Positions 1 through 12,381 of a stretch of 64,000 bases of DNA are shown one piece after another. The translations under genes and the position numbers were made by a program. Source of the stretch: Anisus vortex (lineage: Eukaryota > Mollusca > Gastropoda > Planorbidae). The stretch's first letter is position 1, and the number at the start of each line of letters is the position of its first letter. Under the pieces are notes generated by a model. The model was not told where the DNA came from and did not search any database. It saw nothing but the letters and a program-made list of their open reading frames with translations. The stretch covers positions 18,358,447 through 18,422,446 of the forward strand of contig OX421506.1 of the NCBI GenBank assembly GCA_949126835.1, in the 5' to 3' direction.

Positions 1-706
1 TTTAAGCTAATATTATTTTGAGAAATTAATTACTTAAAATGTGTTTTTATGCAGCTTTAGAATAAAATCAAACAAAAGATATAGTTTTTAAGTCAACTTG
101 TCTAAATATTGTTTCAATTTACAACAGCTTGTTTATTGCTTTTTCTAAATTTAACGTCAATCATGTAATATTTTTTCATCTTGGAAATATTAAACATTTA
201 AAAAATGCAAATTTTTTTTCATCGGTACCGTTTTATTATCATTTGTCTCCAAAAGAACTTACCGTTACCTGTAGTTTTGAATAACTTTTGAAGTAATTAA
301 TCGATTTTAGAAATGTTTTCACCACTGCATCGATAAATGAATTGACTTTTTTAAAATTAAAAACCTGATCCTTAATATCTTATTTTGCCTACTGGTACTT
401 AGGTACCAATTCTGTGGGGTTGCAGGACTGACTTCTGTTAACATTAGTCTTTAAAAACTGTCTGTTTTCGATATCAAAATCTTTTATTCATATAAACTGG
501 AGAAAAATTTAATTATTATCATGTCACAGTCTATGAAAGCCAAAATTATTCTGTTTATTCTGCAATGGTGAAAACCAGTACCAATATTTAAAAGAAATTG
601 CTTGCCAGCAGTTGTTAATTGGATTTCTGTTTATCCTTGTTAACCTTGTAGTGTTTTTTTTTAAAACTTAAACATATTATAATTCAAATTTCATTTTAAT
701 TTTCAG
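1..706. other. AT-rich non-coding sequence
   Basis: No exon, repeat or TE end could be recognised. If the exon at 707 is real, this is its upstream intron. Confidence 0.5.
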
Positions 707-1575
707 ATTTTGAAGATGATGTATAGCGTGTACTGCCGTGATGGATGGAGATTGATTGTGGGCTATGATTAGTATGTCGTTGGTTAAGGCCTATACAATT
801 TACTGAACATCCAGGCAATTAGTTTTTTGATGAGCGAGTGCTAAGTGTGAAGATTTATGGAAAGCAGTAAACATCAATTAACCAAGCTGCATTTACAAAA
901 AGCCCAAATATCATGTCCACAAGAGGACCCAACAGGCCAGCAAATGACATTTTTATGTGTCTTACGATTTTATGAAATGTGGACTATTGTACAAACACTT
1001 TAACCAAGACCACTTATAGTTGTGATTTTGACTTGTACAATTCACAAATAATGCATTCGCTAAGTTGCCTGACAAGTCAGGTCCTTCCACAACCATAGTG
1101 TACTTTTTTTCACAAATCATTTGAGCATGGACAATTCTATGACTGGATTTAATGGAAGGCTGTGTGCATTGGGCAGTATATACACCTAACAAAAGTTCTC
1201 TACTTGGATATTAAGATGTGGTATCCACCAGATAGTGCTAATAAAGGATTTCTACAGGATTACATATTGGCCGATGAATAGACCATGATATACTGAGAAA
1301 CCTTTCACTCGTATCAGAAGATCTGTTTAATTTTTTCTGTGGGAGTAGTGTTGGATTAATATTCATGTATAAATACATGTATTCTTTGTATGCAAATGTA
1401 CCCAGTATTCTAATTGATAAATGGCTCATATTTATTAATTATTAAAGTTGTTTTTGAAAATTGTAAATCTATTGGTTAAACTAAGTACTCATTGTCAATT
1501 GTGGCATTGGGTAGTGAGTGTTATTTTTGCTAAAATATTTTCACTTTGAAAAATAAAAGTTATCTTTATAATTTA
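707..1575 (+). other. Possible 3' terminal exon of a plus-strand gene
   Basis: A T-rich tract and TTTTCAG acceptor end at 706. The next bases can be read in phase 1 as (D)FEDDV then TAG (724-726), or in phase 0 as 21 codons to TAG. AATAAA lies at 1552-1557. The rest of the gene would be left of the window. No homology was recognised, so this rests on signals alone. Confidence 0.27.
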
Positions 1576-3339
1576 AATTTAAAGTAAAATATATGTACTA
1601 AAAAATTTTCTGAAAAGTTTTTTTTTACTTACCTGATCTGATTATAATATAATTAATTTTTTTGTAAATATGCAACTTAATTGCTTACTTCTTTCATATT
1701 GGTTAACTTCAAGCAATTTATAATCATGTATATATTTTTTTTATAAATGTCTTATATTCTGAAACCATTACTGCAGGCCTATTACTGTGCTTTTTTACAA
1801 TATCACAAGTTGTGTCAAAGTTGTATTAATTTTGTTTAATAATAGTAATCGTTTTAACAGTAATCAGATAATCATTACATAATATTTTAATGAATGTAGA
1901 CCCTCTTTTTGATGACCGTATGTGTCGGATTGTCTATAATTATAATATTCAAATGTATATTTTTTAAAAATCTTATTCTTTTGTTCCATTACCATTACTG
2001 TGCTTTTTACAATATCACAATTTGTTCAAAATGTTATTTATTTTTATGATATGCTTATAGGACAAGTAGGCCTATAATTAAAGATAATTCATTGCATTAT
2101 TTAATGTTTTGGAAATTTTTTATGGACAAAGCTATGAAAAAGACAGTTTACCGACTAAAATAATATAAGTGTGTGTCTGTGTGTGTAGGCCTATATAATA
2201 TTTAAAAAAAACAATTACAGCCCTAAAATATCTTGTGTTCCATTTAAATCCATTGCTTAGCAATGTTGTTGTTTTTTCTCAATATATTACAAGTTTTTGT
2301 GTCAAAGATTTATTTATTTTAATATATGAATAGTCTAAAAGACATTCATGTATGGTATATCTTTTTATACATTTTGAGTCCTATTTTTTTTTTATAAATA
2401 AAGCAATTTTAGTTGTAGTCGTATTGTGTAAAATGTATCTTAATTGTTGTAGGCCTAGCAAAGAGTGTTAAATTAATTAATTATTGGAATATATTTGTAT
2501 ACAATAGTCTATATTTATGAAATTATATATAATATTGGCCTGCCTATTATTCTTGGTTAAATAATATTGTCCAATTAATCTTCCATTTTGCACTAATGCT
2601 ATTTTTTTTAAACATCACATCATGTAGGCTATTTTATTGTTTTACAAAAATAAAATATGTTTCACAAAATTTATAAAAACTGGTATTTTGAATGTATGGG
2701 CCTACCTATATTAAAAAAAAACTACTGGGCTTGTATAGGCCTACATATTTTTTTTTTGATTGCACAATGTTTACATATAAATGTCTATTTACATAGTGTT
2801 ATATTTTATCAATATATATTTTTATGTGTAGGCTTGTAGTAATGATATAGGCTGCAGTATGCCTATATTTCTTTTCCCATAAATATATTTTTTTCCCATT
2901 ACTCTGCTGCCTGGCTATTGTTAAATTAATAAAGTTGTATATCAAGTATAAAATATTTAATCTATATTATATCATAATTAGGCATATCTACAGATTTCTG
3001 ACTATTTTGTAGGCTACTATTACAATAAATTTACCAAAATTATTTTATGTTGTTATTTTCAAAAAGAATGTAATTATCTTGAATACTATACCACTGCCAT
3101 GTTTTTGCACTTTATTTACTGTCACTGTTTTGCTTTATTGATTGAATATATATACTTTTTATCGTATGTTGCAAAAAATATTTTGAATACAAATATAATA
3201 AAATATAAACGAAATTATTTTCTTTGTTTTGTTTTACTTATATTGTCTATATATGTGTTTTTGTTATTTATATGTATAATTACGAAAAAGTGGGTAAATA
3301 AAGGTAAAATCCGAATCCATCCAATATCGGTTTGATAAG
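1576..3339. other. AT-rich intergenic sequence
   Basis: Only short open frames with no codon structure. Several TAGGCCTA-type octamers (for example near 2065, 2186, 2451, 2738) and alternative AATAAA hexamers (about 2399, 2930, 3298) are present. No gene is supported. Confidence 0.6.
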
Positions 3340-3725
3340 GACTAAATATAGGCCTACGGGTCAATTAAGGCACAATGCAGGCAAAAACCGCATAGCGCCG
3401 GTAATAAACTACCGCCATTGGCCCGATACGGAAACGAAATGAAAAGCCGGTGAGGAGGGGAAATATCCATTAAGCCCCAATGCAGGCAAAACCTAATCAC
3501 GCCCGCATGTCTAATGCCCGCATTGGCCCATAATCGACCCAGATATCGGCGCGGGTACAGACGCCATAATGGCAGCCATTTTGGCCTACTAAGGCCTCCT
3601 AGCATAGCGATATGGCTTTTCATTGGGGCGCCATGGGGTCAACTGCTGGCAACCTAATAGGTACGTATTAGGGCAAGGGGGAAAAACTCTAATTGATTCC
3701 GAATGGGGCCAATGCCGGCATGTTT
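3340..3725. other. GC-rich island with internal direct repeats
   Basis: A sharply bounded stretch of about 50% GC within very AT-rich DNA. It contains CAATGCAGGCAAAA twice (about 3373 and 3479) and repeated GCCCGCATTGGCCC-like words. No codon structure or TE end is recognised. It may be an unclassified repeat element. Confidence 0.4.
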
Positions 3726-4003
3726 AAGGGGTATAGGACATAGGCCTATAGTAGTATTGTAGGATTCTATTGTAGGATGAAGTCCAATAAACATTTTGGT
3801 GTGGTGGCTATAAAGACCTATATATTAATATGATATAAAACTAATTGACTTTTTTTTATTTTGTAGATATAGGCCTAGGCTATGTAATACCTATATATTT
3901 TTTAGTTAATTAATATTTTTTCATGTAACAGAATATTCCTTCCTTCAACTTCAACATTTGAATTATGCTTCAATTCGGATAAAAATGCTATAACTATAAG
4001 TAT

Positions 4004-4106
4004 AGGGTAAAGTAAAGGAGGTTCTGGATAGTGCTGGCCACATAATCAAATAGTATGCCGCGGCCACGTAAACTGTTGAATGCTGCTTCATCTGGCCTTT
4101 GGATCA
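4004..4106 (+). mobile_element. SINE fragment (3' core)
   Basis: GGGTAAAGTAAAGGAGGTTC, then GTGCTGGCCACATAATCA, then TATGCCGCGGCCACG and CTTCATCTGGCC matches the copy at 12553-12743 (minus) and that at 50259-50369. It is the 3' half of a tRNA-derived SINE widespread in metazoan genomes. Confidence 0.65.
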
Positions 4107-4199
4107 ATTTGGTGCAACAATTAGTTTATTTTAGGCCTCTTGAATTAATAAAAAAAATATATAAATATAATATATTTATTTATGACATGTTACTTGTTT

Positions 4200-4219
4200 C
4201 CCCCCCCCCCCCCCCCCCC
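4200..4219. repeat. Poly-C tract
   Basis: Twenty consecutive C. Confidence 0.97.
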
Positions 4220-4514
4220 ATCGCAAACAGGTAATTGAAGCAAAATGTCAAGGCAGGGTGGATGAAGACAGCTTGTTGCAAGTACATGTTGGACTGTTTA
4301 GCTGCAGTATAATCCTAGAGGAAAAGGAATTTCATATGTTGCACACTTAGGCAACCCACCTCTATACATGACATCAGTCTACTGTTAAAAATAAATTCTA
4401 TATTTAATTTCATCACATATTTTGTTGTAATTTATGTTTAATTGCTAATTATATTAATATATATTTATATTTTAACTTACAAAAAAATTAAAAAAGAATC
4501 ATAAAATATTTTCA

Positions 4515-6860
4515 TAAAATATTTTTCAATATTTTTATTTTATTTAATACATTTAAAGAATCAAAGGCTAATGTCAGCACATCTTCCTTGCAAAATACAT
4601 CATTGACTATCCTTTACTGGATGCAATTGAAACACAGTCTCCTTCAACAGCACATGGTTACATTTTCTTTAATTAAGCAGTGTCAATGTCAACAACTGAT
4701 GCAGGACTTTTTCTCATGTCTGGCAGCTAACATCATTTTGTATTAGATGATCCCCATGGACATTTTGTTTCCATTGATTGATACATTCAGTCTAAATAGA
4801 AAAAAAAATATTTTTATAAAACAACATATTAATATTTAGGCTAAATCATAAATGTTCAATTTCCAAAATTTACTACAGTACCAGTACATAGTTTTCAATA
4901 TATTACTTATAAAATAAAATTATAAAACATATAATCATACCCAAACATTGAACATATGTATGTTGATTATTCTTATAGAAATGCAATGGAAGTAAATAAA
5001 ATTTAGTTAGCTATTTCATTTCATTAGTGTAAATAATTTTAGATCCATTCAAAATAAGCATAATCAACCAAATTTTACACTAAAAGAAAAAAAAATTACC
5101 AAAATTCATAATATGTCTATTTAATTATGCTTATGGGTCAATGGTATGTGATGAAAATGACTATGAAATGCTCCAGATTTTAGTTGTACTGGTACTCATT
5201 TAACATTAACATGTAAGGTTGAAGAAAAAACACATTACCGGGTACCCGGTAATATTAATTTAATTTAAACATTCAATACAATCAGTTATTTTTATATGGT
5301 TGATGATTCCAAGTAATTCCAATATTCCCCCACCAGTTTAACCATTTTAATTGATTGAAACTTCTTGTGCATCCCCTTCCTATCTAAAAATCAATTCAGG
5401 TTAAACACACAAGTATAAAATACACAGTAATTGCAAAAATACTGCTCAGTTCTTTATTTACTTTTATTAAATTAGGTGACAACATTGTTTTATGGTTACT
5501 GTACCACTTTAACAACAAGAGTAATTGATGTAAAATGGATTCATTCTGTACATAGAAGGCCTTTTTATTAGTCCTGTATAGACCTATATCACTTAATATT
5601 TATATCCGATTGACTGAGATGCCTACATCTAAGCCTAAACTATATTAATATTTGTAAGTATTTATGAGGATAATAATATATTATTATATAATAATATCAT
5701 CAATTATTCATTATAAATGCATATATATATTAGATCTTTATCATATCATAGTAGCTCTAATATTAATATAATAATAATAATGCTTGCCTTAAGTCTAATC
5801 CATAATGTAGGCCTATAGGCCTATTATTAATAATAGGTCTATATGGTCTTATACTTATATGAGTATACGAGGATTACTTATTTTAATTATAATATGAACT
5901 ATAGGTCTATGCACAGGGATGTGTCTAATGTTCATCCGAGGCAATGCACTAGCCCCAGCTCTAGTCTAGGCTAAGCGGCTAAGCATATAATACTAATACT
6001 AAACAGAATATACTCACTATAGTTATATAGGCTACACAGTTCATATCATATGTATAGAGTCTAAGCCTAATCAATATATAATATAATTATGGAAATATAC
6101 ATGGGCTTACAATATGATAGGCATATAGTCATAAAGGGCCTATAGTTATAGTTAGCCTATGTATAACCTATAACTATAGTATATAGGCTTAAATGTAGTA
6201 GGATTAATGATTACCCTTTAGCATACTTAGCTTAGCCTAAAGATTCTTTAGTAAAGACTAAGCTCATGCCTAAGTCTAATTTAAATAATTGAATATAGCC
6301 AATATAGGGCTGACCGCCTAACCTATAAATATATATATTGATAATATATATTATATAAATATTAGCCTAATAACTGAGGTTAGTTAGCTTTTCATTAGCC
6401 TAGCAGATAGCAAATATCGTATTGGATTGCATTATAATTAATAATAATTAAAATAGCCTATTCATTATCATTATGTGGGCAATATGAATATGTGTAGTGT
6501 AGGCCTAGGCTAGGCTATATGTAGTAGGCCTATATGAAGTATGTGTAGGCCTACACCACAAGCCGTTTATTATATTTTATAACAATAACATTACGTTGGT
6601 CTTCATTAATTGGTTGGCAATTAATGAGTTGTATTAGCTAACCACACATAAAAATTGCCTAAGCGAATGATTTTATGAAATCATTTTATCATTGACTTAA
6701 GATAAAAAAAAATCTAAATCACTGGCAAGTACACTTACCGTCGCTTAGGCCTACCACTAATACCAGTGTCGCCAGTGATCAGTGAAACTAGTGAAAGGTT
6801 GAAACCAGGAAGACTCAGTCTTCGTAGTGTTTGGAACATAATATACTCTGTTATTTTGCC
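4515..6860 (-). other. Possible two-exon minus-strand transcript (49-codon ORF or lncRNA)
   Basis: A good donor (CGACG|GTAAGT, junction at 6739/6738) and an acceptor with a long T tract (TTTCTATTTAG, exon from 4791) face each other on the minus strand, and AATAAA lies at 4539-4544 and 4534-4539. An ATG at 6837-6839 opens a frame that crosses the junction and stops at 4743-4745: 49 residues starting MFQTLRRLSLPGFNLSLVSL. No family is recognised, and the product may be non-coding. Confidence 0.25.
4792..6738. other. AT-rich non-coding sequence, possible intron
   Basis: No exons seen. Especially dense in TAGGCCTA-type octamers and related GCCTA words between 5800 and 6560. It would be the intron of the putative minus-strand transcript. 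Confidence 0.5.
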
Positions 6861-7382
6861 TTCTTTTGGCATGCCATGCATTAAGGAAGTTTGTATCTAT
6901 CAGTGGATATCGATGAAAGCATAGTTTCGTTTTCTTTTATGAAGATTTAACGTCGGAATTGGATCACACTAAGAAAACTTCTTATAATTTCACCATTAAA
7001 AAAAACCACTTCCTGGATTGATCACGTGACCCGGAAATACTTATGCATAAAGCCCATTGAAGAAGTGGAAACCTAAACACATTAAATGACATCTCAGTAA
7101 ACTGAGATTACAATATAATTTAGATTAGTGTTAGATCTTCATCTTGTGTACGGTACCAAAATAATGTTAAGACTATAGACAATAATTAGCATAATTGTCT
7201 AAGTTATGTAGACTAAAAAAAGATTGTAATTGATATAAATGCAAATAAAACGGATGATAATCACAAACACGTTCATTTTGTTGGCCTTGGTCTTTCTACG
7301 GAGTTAATTTAATTGTCCTATAAAAATAATTTTAACAAAGTATTATAGAATAGGTTGACTTTTAAGCTGTTGGCTTGCAGAT

Positions 7383-7431
7383 TGATATAGAAATCCTGGC
7401 ACATTGTTAGCAAAAGGTTGCCGACCCCAGA
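7383..7431. mobile_element. hAT-like fragment (GGTTGCCGAC end)
   Basis: AGAAATCCT followed by AAAAGGTTGCCGACC matches the ends of the related copies at 51448-51541 and 53541-53757. Confidence 0.5.
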
Positions 7432-8302
7432 TTTAATTCTTTGTTGGGTTAATAATTGCAGTTGAGTTTGTTTTTCTAAAGTTTCCCAAATTCAAGTTGC
7501 TTTTCCGAGTTACTAAAAAAATTGTGAACTTTTTTCTGTTCCCTGGACTCAATGGTAATGTGAAAAGAGTGTTCCCATTGATAAACGCTTAATGGACAAA
7601 GGAAAGAAACAGACTCTCGGTTAACTCAGGGTATCATTCTTACAAAATAAAACTTGAAAAATCTCACATGTAGGCTAAACAGTTTTATAAATGTGTGCAT
7701 GCTAACAAGAATCTTGTGCAAAAAGTTGGCTCGCCAGAGATATTTTGTATAATTAAGAAAGATGATAATGTTTTAACTGTAGAATTGACTGTTTAATTTT
7801 CCAATAATATAGTATTTTTCCACAATGAAAAAAAAAGTCTATTGAATTCATAGTTAATTTTTTTTTACAATACTTTTCTTGGTGAATTTACTTACAAATA
7901 GATAATTATTGGCAACCATTGTAGTTAAATTGTACTGATAGCTGGTTAAATCAGCATTCAATTGAAAATAAATTAAATGATTTAAATGAAACACTCAATG
8001 TGTCCTCCTTTTGGTAGCCATGTGTCCTCCTTTTTGTCTCTCTGTGCCCTCCTTTTGGTACCCATGTTTCTGGCAACCCTACACTAGGTGTACGTCATGA
8101 AGTTTGTCAAGCAGCAACCATTAATTATGCTGACTTGTTGTTTTGACTCGCTTTGAAAAAAAAACTTTTGAAATTGTTTAAATTTACTCTAACTTTAGCA
8201 CATTCAGGTTTAAGATTTCAGAAAATGTTAAGATTACATGTAGGCTACACTGATTGAAGATTTTGATGGTTCTTCATCTGTCAAAAAGACTGCAGAGTTG
8301 TT

Positions 8303-8350
8303 TTCTTATAAGTTTACAGACGTTCCTTCTAGATAGAAGATTATTATGTC
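8303..8350 (-). mobile_element. LINE 3' hairpin tail, decayed copy
   Basis: Reverse complement of the GAC..AATAATCTTCT..AGAAGGA..GTCTGTAA hairpin shared with 20753, 54623, 55483 and 59713. Confidence 0.55.
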
Positions 8351-9739
8351 GACTAGGCCCAAAACACCTGCAGGGCAGCATTGATAGAACCTTGTAAGCG
8401 ATGGTTGACAGTACGGAGAACTAACCCCAGGACCAGCTGGCCTCTCACAAAAAAAAATATGGTGGTAATTAATACAGTCTTTGGGATTTTTGGTTCAGAG
8501 TTGACATATTTTTAAATATTAAATTATATTGTTACCATTAAGGGTTGAAATCTTTCTTTGTAAAGTTCAAAAGAGTAGAGCAATTATTATTATTTATGTA
8601 AAAAGGTTTGGAGGTTTTATAATGAATATTGCCTGAAATATATTATGTTCAATAAATACATTATATTGAATAATATGAGTAATATATTGTTACTATGAGT
8701 TGATGTAGTATGTGTCCGCCAGTTAAAGAGTTGATGTAGTATGTTAAAGATCTTTTGTGATTTTTATTTAGAAGTCAATAAATAACGGTACTTCTTCTTC
8801 TTCGTTCTCAATATTAATCAATGGAGGGGTTTACACAACGGTACTTTATGTTTTGCTATCTTTGTGAAAAAGTGAATCAACAAGTCCAACAAATGTACAC
8901 ATGCATAACATGTTTTATTATTCAGACAAATGTACAAACTAATCAGCTGAAAAAAGAAAATAGTAAAAGGACAGGAAGTGTGATTATTTTGTTAGTTTTG
9001 CATGATGGAATTTGCAAAATGTCACTGTTTATATCAACGTCTCATGGTGATGTTTCTCATTTATTCATTTATTTAGTTCAAGGTGATGTCATTTATTTTT
9101 TTGTTGTTTTTAATATGGAAACAATAATTTCTTCAATAAACAAAATTCATTACTATTACTACATCATTATAGTATTATCCATGGAGGCTTACATTGGTAA
9201 CAAAAGACAATTTTGTGCACAAATGAATGTAACAAAATGTTTAAAAAACAAATTAATTTTTTTAGCACTTTTCAAATGAAGGCACCTAATATTTGTTGCA
9301 ATAGCTTCTCAAAAATTAAAAAAAAACACATATTTGATCAATAGAGAACCAAATGTTTAAAAAAAAACTACATAAAAAAACCTAGACTGTAAATTTTCTC
9401 ATTAGCCTAAATATGTTTTGGGAAATAAAGTGGTAAGAACAAAAGGTCAAAGAATGAAAGTGTTTGCCTCAAAACAAAGGAGAATATAAAAGTAAGCTTT
9501 GTCAACAAAAACCCATGCACTATTATATTTGATGTATTGAGTTAAGTTTTACAAAAAAACACTGAGAACGGGTTACATTAAGTTGAATTCTTTTTTGCTT
9601 ATCGTACAAGATTATTCATATATATATATAATTATATATACTAGACAGAGAAAAAGAGATAAGTCAAGAAATTCTTTTTTTAATGAAAAATTGTCCTTCT
9701 AAAATCTACACACATTAAGCTCTATGTTTCCGTTGAAAC

Positions 9740-12233
9740 TAGTTTTATTTATCGACTCTATACGAAGAATACCCAACAATTACGGAGAATGGCTACTTGA
9801 AGGTTAAGTGCCCAAGAATGAAAAGCATATAATATGTATAATATATGTATATATATATAAGTTGAAAACAGCGTCTGTAACTTATCTATAAACACAAAAG
9901 CCATCTAAAGATTAAACTGTTCATTTCTCAGCCATTGAATGAATTTCTTGTTGTTCTGTGCGCGCCGTTGTAAACAAGCTCAGTTCTACAGACACAAAGC
10001 TATATTTAGTAGAAGCACTGATAAAAAAAAAATATAAAGCTGATTCCGGAACCGTGTCTCCGAGAAAACTGGGAAAAAAAACAACAACCCAATAGCACCA
10101 AAGAGATTGTGGAGACAATTAAGCATTGCTTTTCTATGAAATTTGTCATCTTCAGGTCATCATGAATTAGAAACAAGAGAAGATAATCATGACACAAGGG
10201 GATTTAAACAATAATAGATTATATATATATAAAATTAAGCTTTTTTCCAAAAACAAAAAGTGTACATATTTAATTTAAAAATATTGATCTATAAAGTAAT
10301 AATAAAACAATATTATATATGTGATACAGCCAAAAAACGATAATGTTATGAAGTCGTTATTACAGACATAAGGGCATCCACAGATTTAGATCAAACTGAA
10401 CGAAAATAAAGAAAAAAGGTCAGCAGAGTTTTAAAACTAATCGGGGGTGGGAAAGGGAAGGGGGGAATCAATAAACTGAAAAGAAAGACATTTATCTATT
10501 TTTCAATTCTAGCCAGAAGCTAAGATCATAAAATCATGCAGATGATCCCAGGAACTAAATAACTATTAATAAAACAAAAAACAAAAAACAACAACTAATT
10601 TCTATAATAATATATATATATATATATAAATATAGTTTTAAATTGCAATAAATATGTTCTAGTTATGCAATATTACATACAACAGTAAATTTCTCTGCAT
10701 ATAGAAATAAAGCATAACAGAAAAAAACATTTAGTTACAGATGTTCATCTAACAAACAAAAAAAACAAAACAAGCAAAAATATATAAATTATTGTCAGTA
10801 TAATAATATAAAGTTCCACCCCCAAATAAACAAGGAAGTTCTTTCTCACATTCAGGCATTAGTATTTTAACGACCATATATTCACACCGGAACATTTAAA
10901 AACATTATTTATATAAATAACAGAGCTTCAATATTAATTCTAAGGAAATTTCAGAGACTTCTTGTACCGGTACTGCAGTTTAGATGTCCTGAAACTAATA
11001 GTTCTTCGTAGTGCTTCATAAGTTACAGACGTACATTTTACAAAAAAAAAAAAAAAAGATTATAGCCTCCTTTGACCAAAGCCAATGTAGCGAGAGCTAG
11101 AAACTGAAATCAGGATCGCCATGTTGAGATTTTGGTGTACTGTCATATCAAAGGTTTTAGAAGATTAATGAATGAGGCAAAGCCTTCTAGGGTACCGCCC
11201 ATGATCAAGATCAATGGAGAGGCCCCTGTCTCCAATGGGCACCCCAGGGATTAAATCAAAGTCAACGCATTACAAGTCTAAAAAAAAAATTTCATTTCTA
11301 TAATTCTAATCAAAATAAAATTGGACATTTTTTTCCTAGAAAAATCAAATCAAATTGTGTAAATTACATGTAAATAATATAAGAGATTGTATACAATTAT
11401 TTGATTATACATACATTTGTTACCGTACGTAAATTAATGTCAAATCCAAATATCATCAGTTTTTGTTTTTTTTAAAAGCCTTGGTTAAAGGTAAAAGTTT
11501 AAATATGAACTGTACAATTATCCTCCAGATAGCCAAACATTAATACACTATTTTGTGAAAGCTTCTAAAGCTGTCATCTATATACACAAACTATGCACAA
11601 TCAGAGGAGCTAAATAGAACCAACAAAACTACTTAGGCTCTGTAGTTTTAACAACAAAAACAACATCAAAAGGCTATTAGGAAATAGCTTTTGTTGTATG
11701 CTGTTGTAATCAGAACAAATTGTAAAAATGAAAAAGAAAATGTAGATCGAAAAATTGTTTCTACATAATTAGAAAAATTACTGTCAGCATGTGTACAAAA
11801 TAACCAATCGTTCAAGTCCTTTCATTATGTATGAAGAATATATTAAATATTATAGTTACAATTATTACAATAATTGCAGATTGAGATTATAGACACAAAG
11901 AGTAACGGTGAAGAAAAGTACATGAAGAATTGACTTGTAAACAATTTTCATTGTATTAACAGAACACTCCACATGGCTCCATCCACTCAAGCGAACGTTT
12001 TCTAAAAAAAAGTATGGCAGACCATGAAGGCCATAAATTACAAAAAAAAACACAATTTTTTAACAACCCTTGATATTTCTTTATAATCATGTTTACGGTA
12101 AATATATGCCCTTTGCCAGTTAATGTGGAGATTTATGTACACAGAAGATGAATGAACAATTGAAAAAACAACACTAGAAAGATGTTTTTGTTTTAAAAAA
12201 GATCATTTTAAATTATCCAATCTAATGTATTCC
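9740..12233 (-). other. Probable tensin 3' UTR, extent uncertain
   Basis: About 2.5 kb of AT-rich, non-coding sequence without recognisable TE ends follows the stop. AATAAA signals on the minus strand occur at 9744-9749 and again further down (about 8925, 9050-9075). A long 3' UTR is common for tensins. The true polyadenylation site cannot be fixed from sequence. Confidence 0.4.
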
Positions 12234-12381
12234 CTATGACTTGACCTTGCTCTGGCCAATCATAACCTTTGTAACAAAATTCACTATGGCTGATGCTGGT
12301 TGTTCAGGATCTAGCTCTGCAAATATGTGACAAGAGTTCTCATTGGACGATCCTTGTTTCCGTGCTACAAATCCAAAAAGC
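12234..12381 (-). CDS. TNS: Tensin last coding exon: PTB C-terminus and stop
   Basis: 148 nt of coding sequence ending at a TAG stop (12234-12236). It encodes [40 protein letters not shown] and a short IGQSKVKS tail. AELDPxQPAxAIVNFVxKV is the C-terminal helix of the tensin PTB domain that caps the ligand groove. Confidence 0.96.

Larger units (their letters stand above)
6861..9739. other. Intergenic sequence with TE scraps
   Basis: Apart from the small elements listed separately, there is a threefold TGTCCTCCTTTTGG-type repeat (7997-8065) and an open frame at 8821-9279 that has no domain and looks spurious. No gene is supported. Confidence 0.5.

Noticed and set aside
8821..9279. 152-codon plus-strand frame
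   Set aside because: AT-rich composition, no domain, hydrophobic low-complexity sequence, no splice or promoter support; antisense to the region downstream of tensin.
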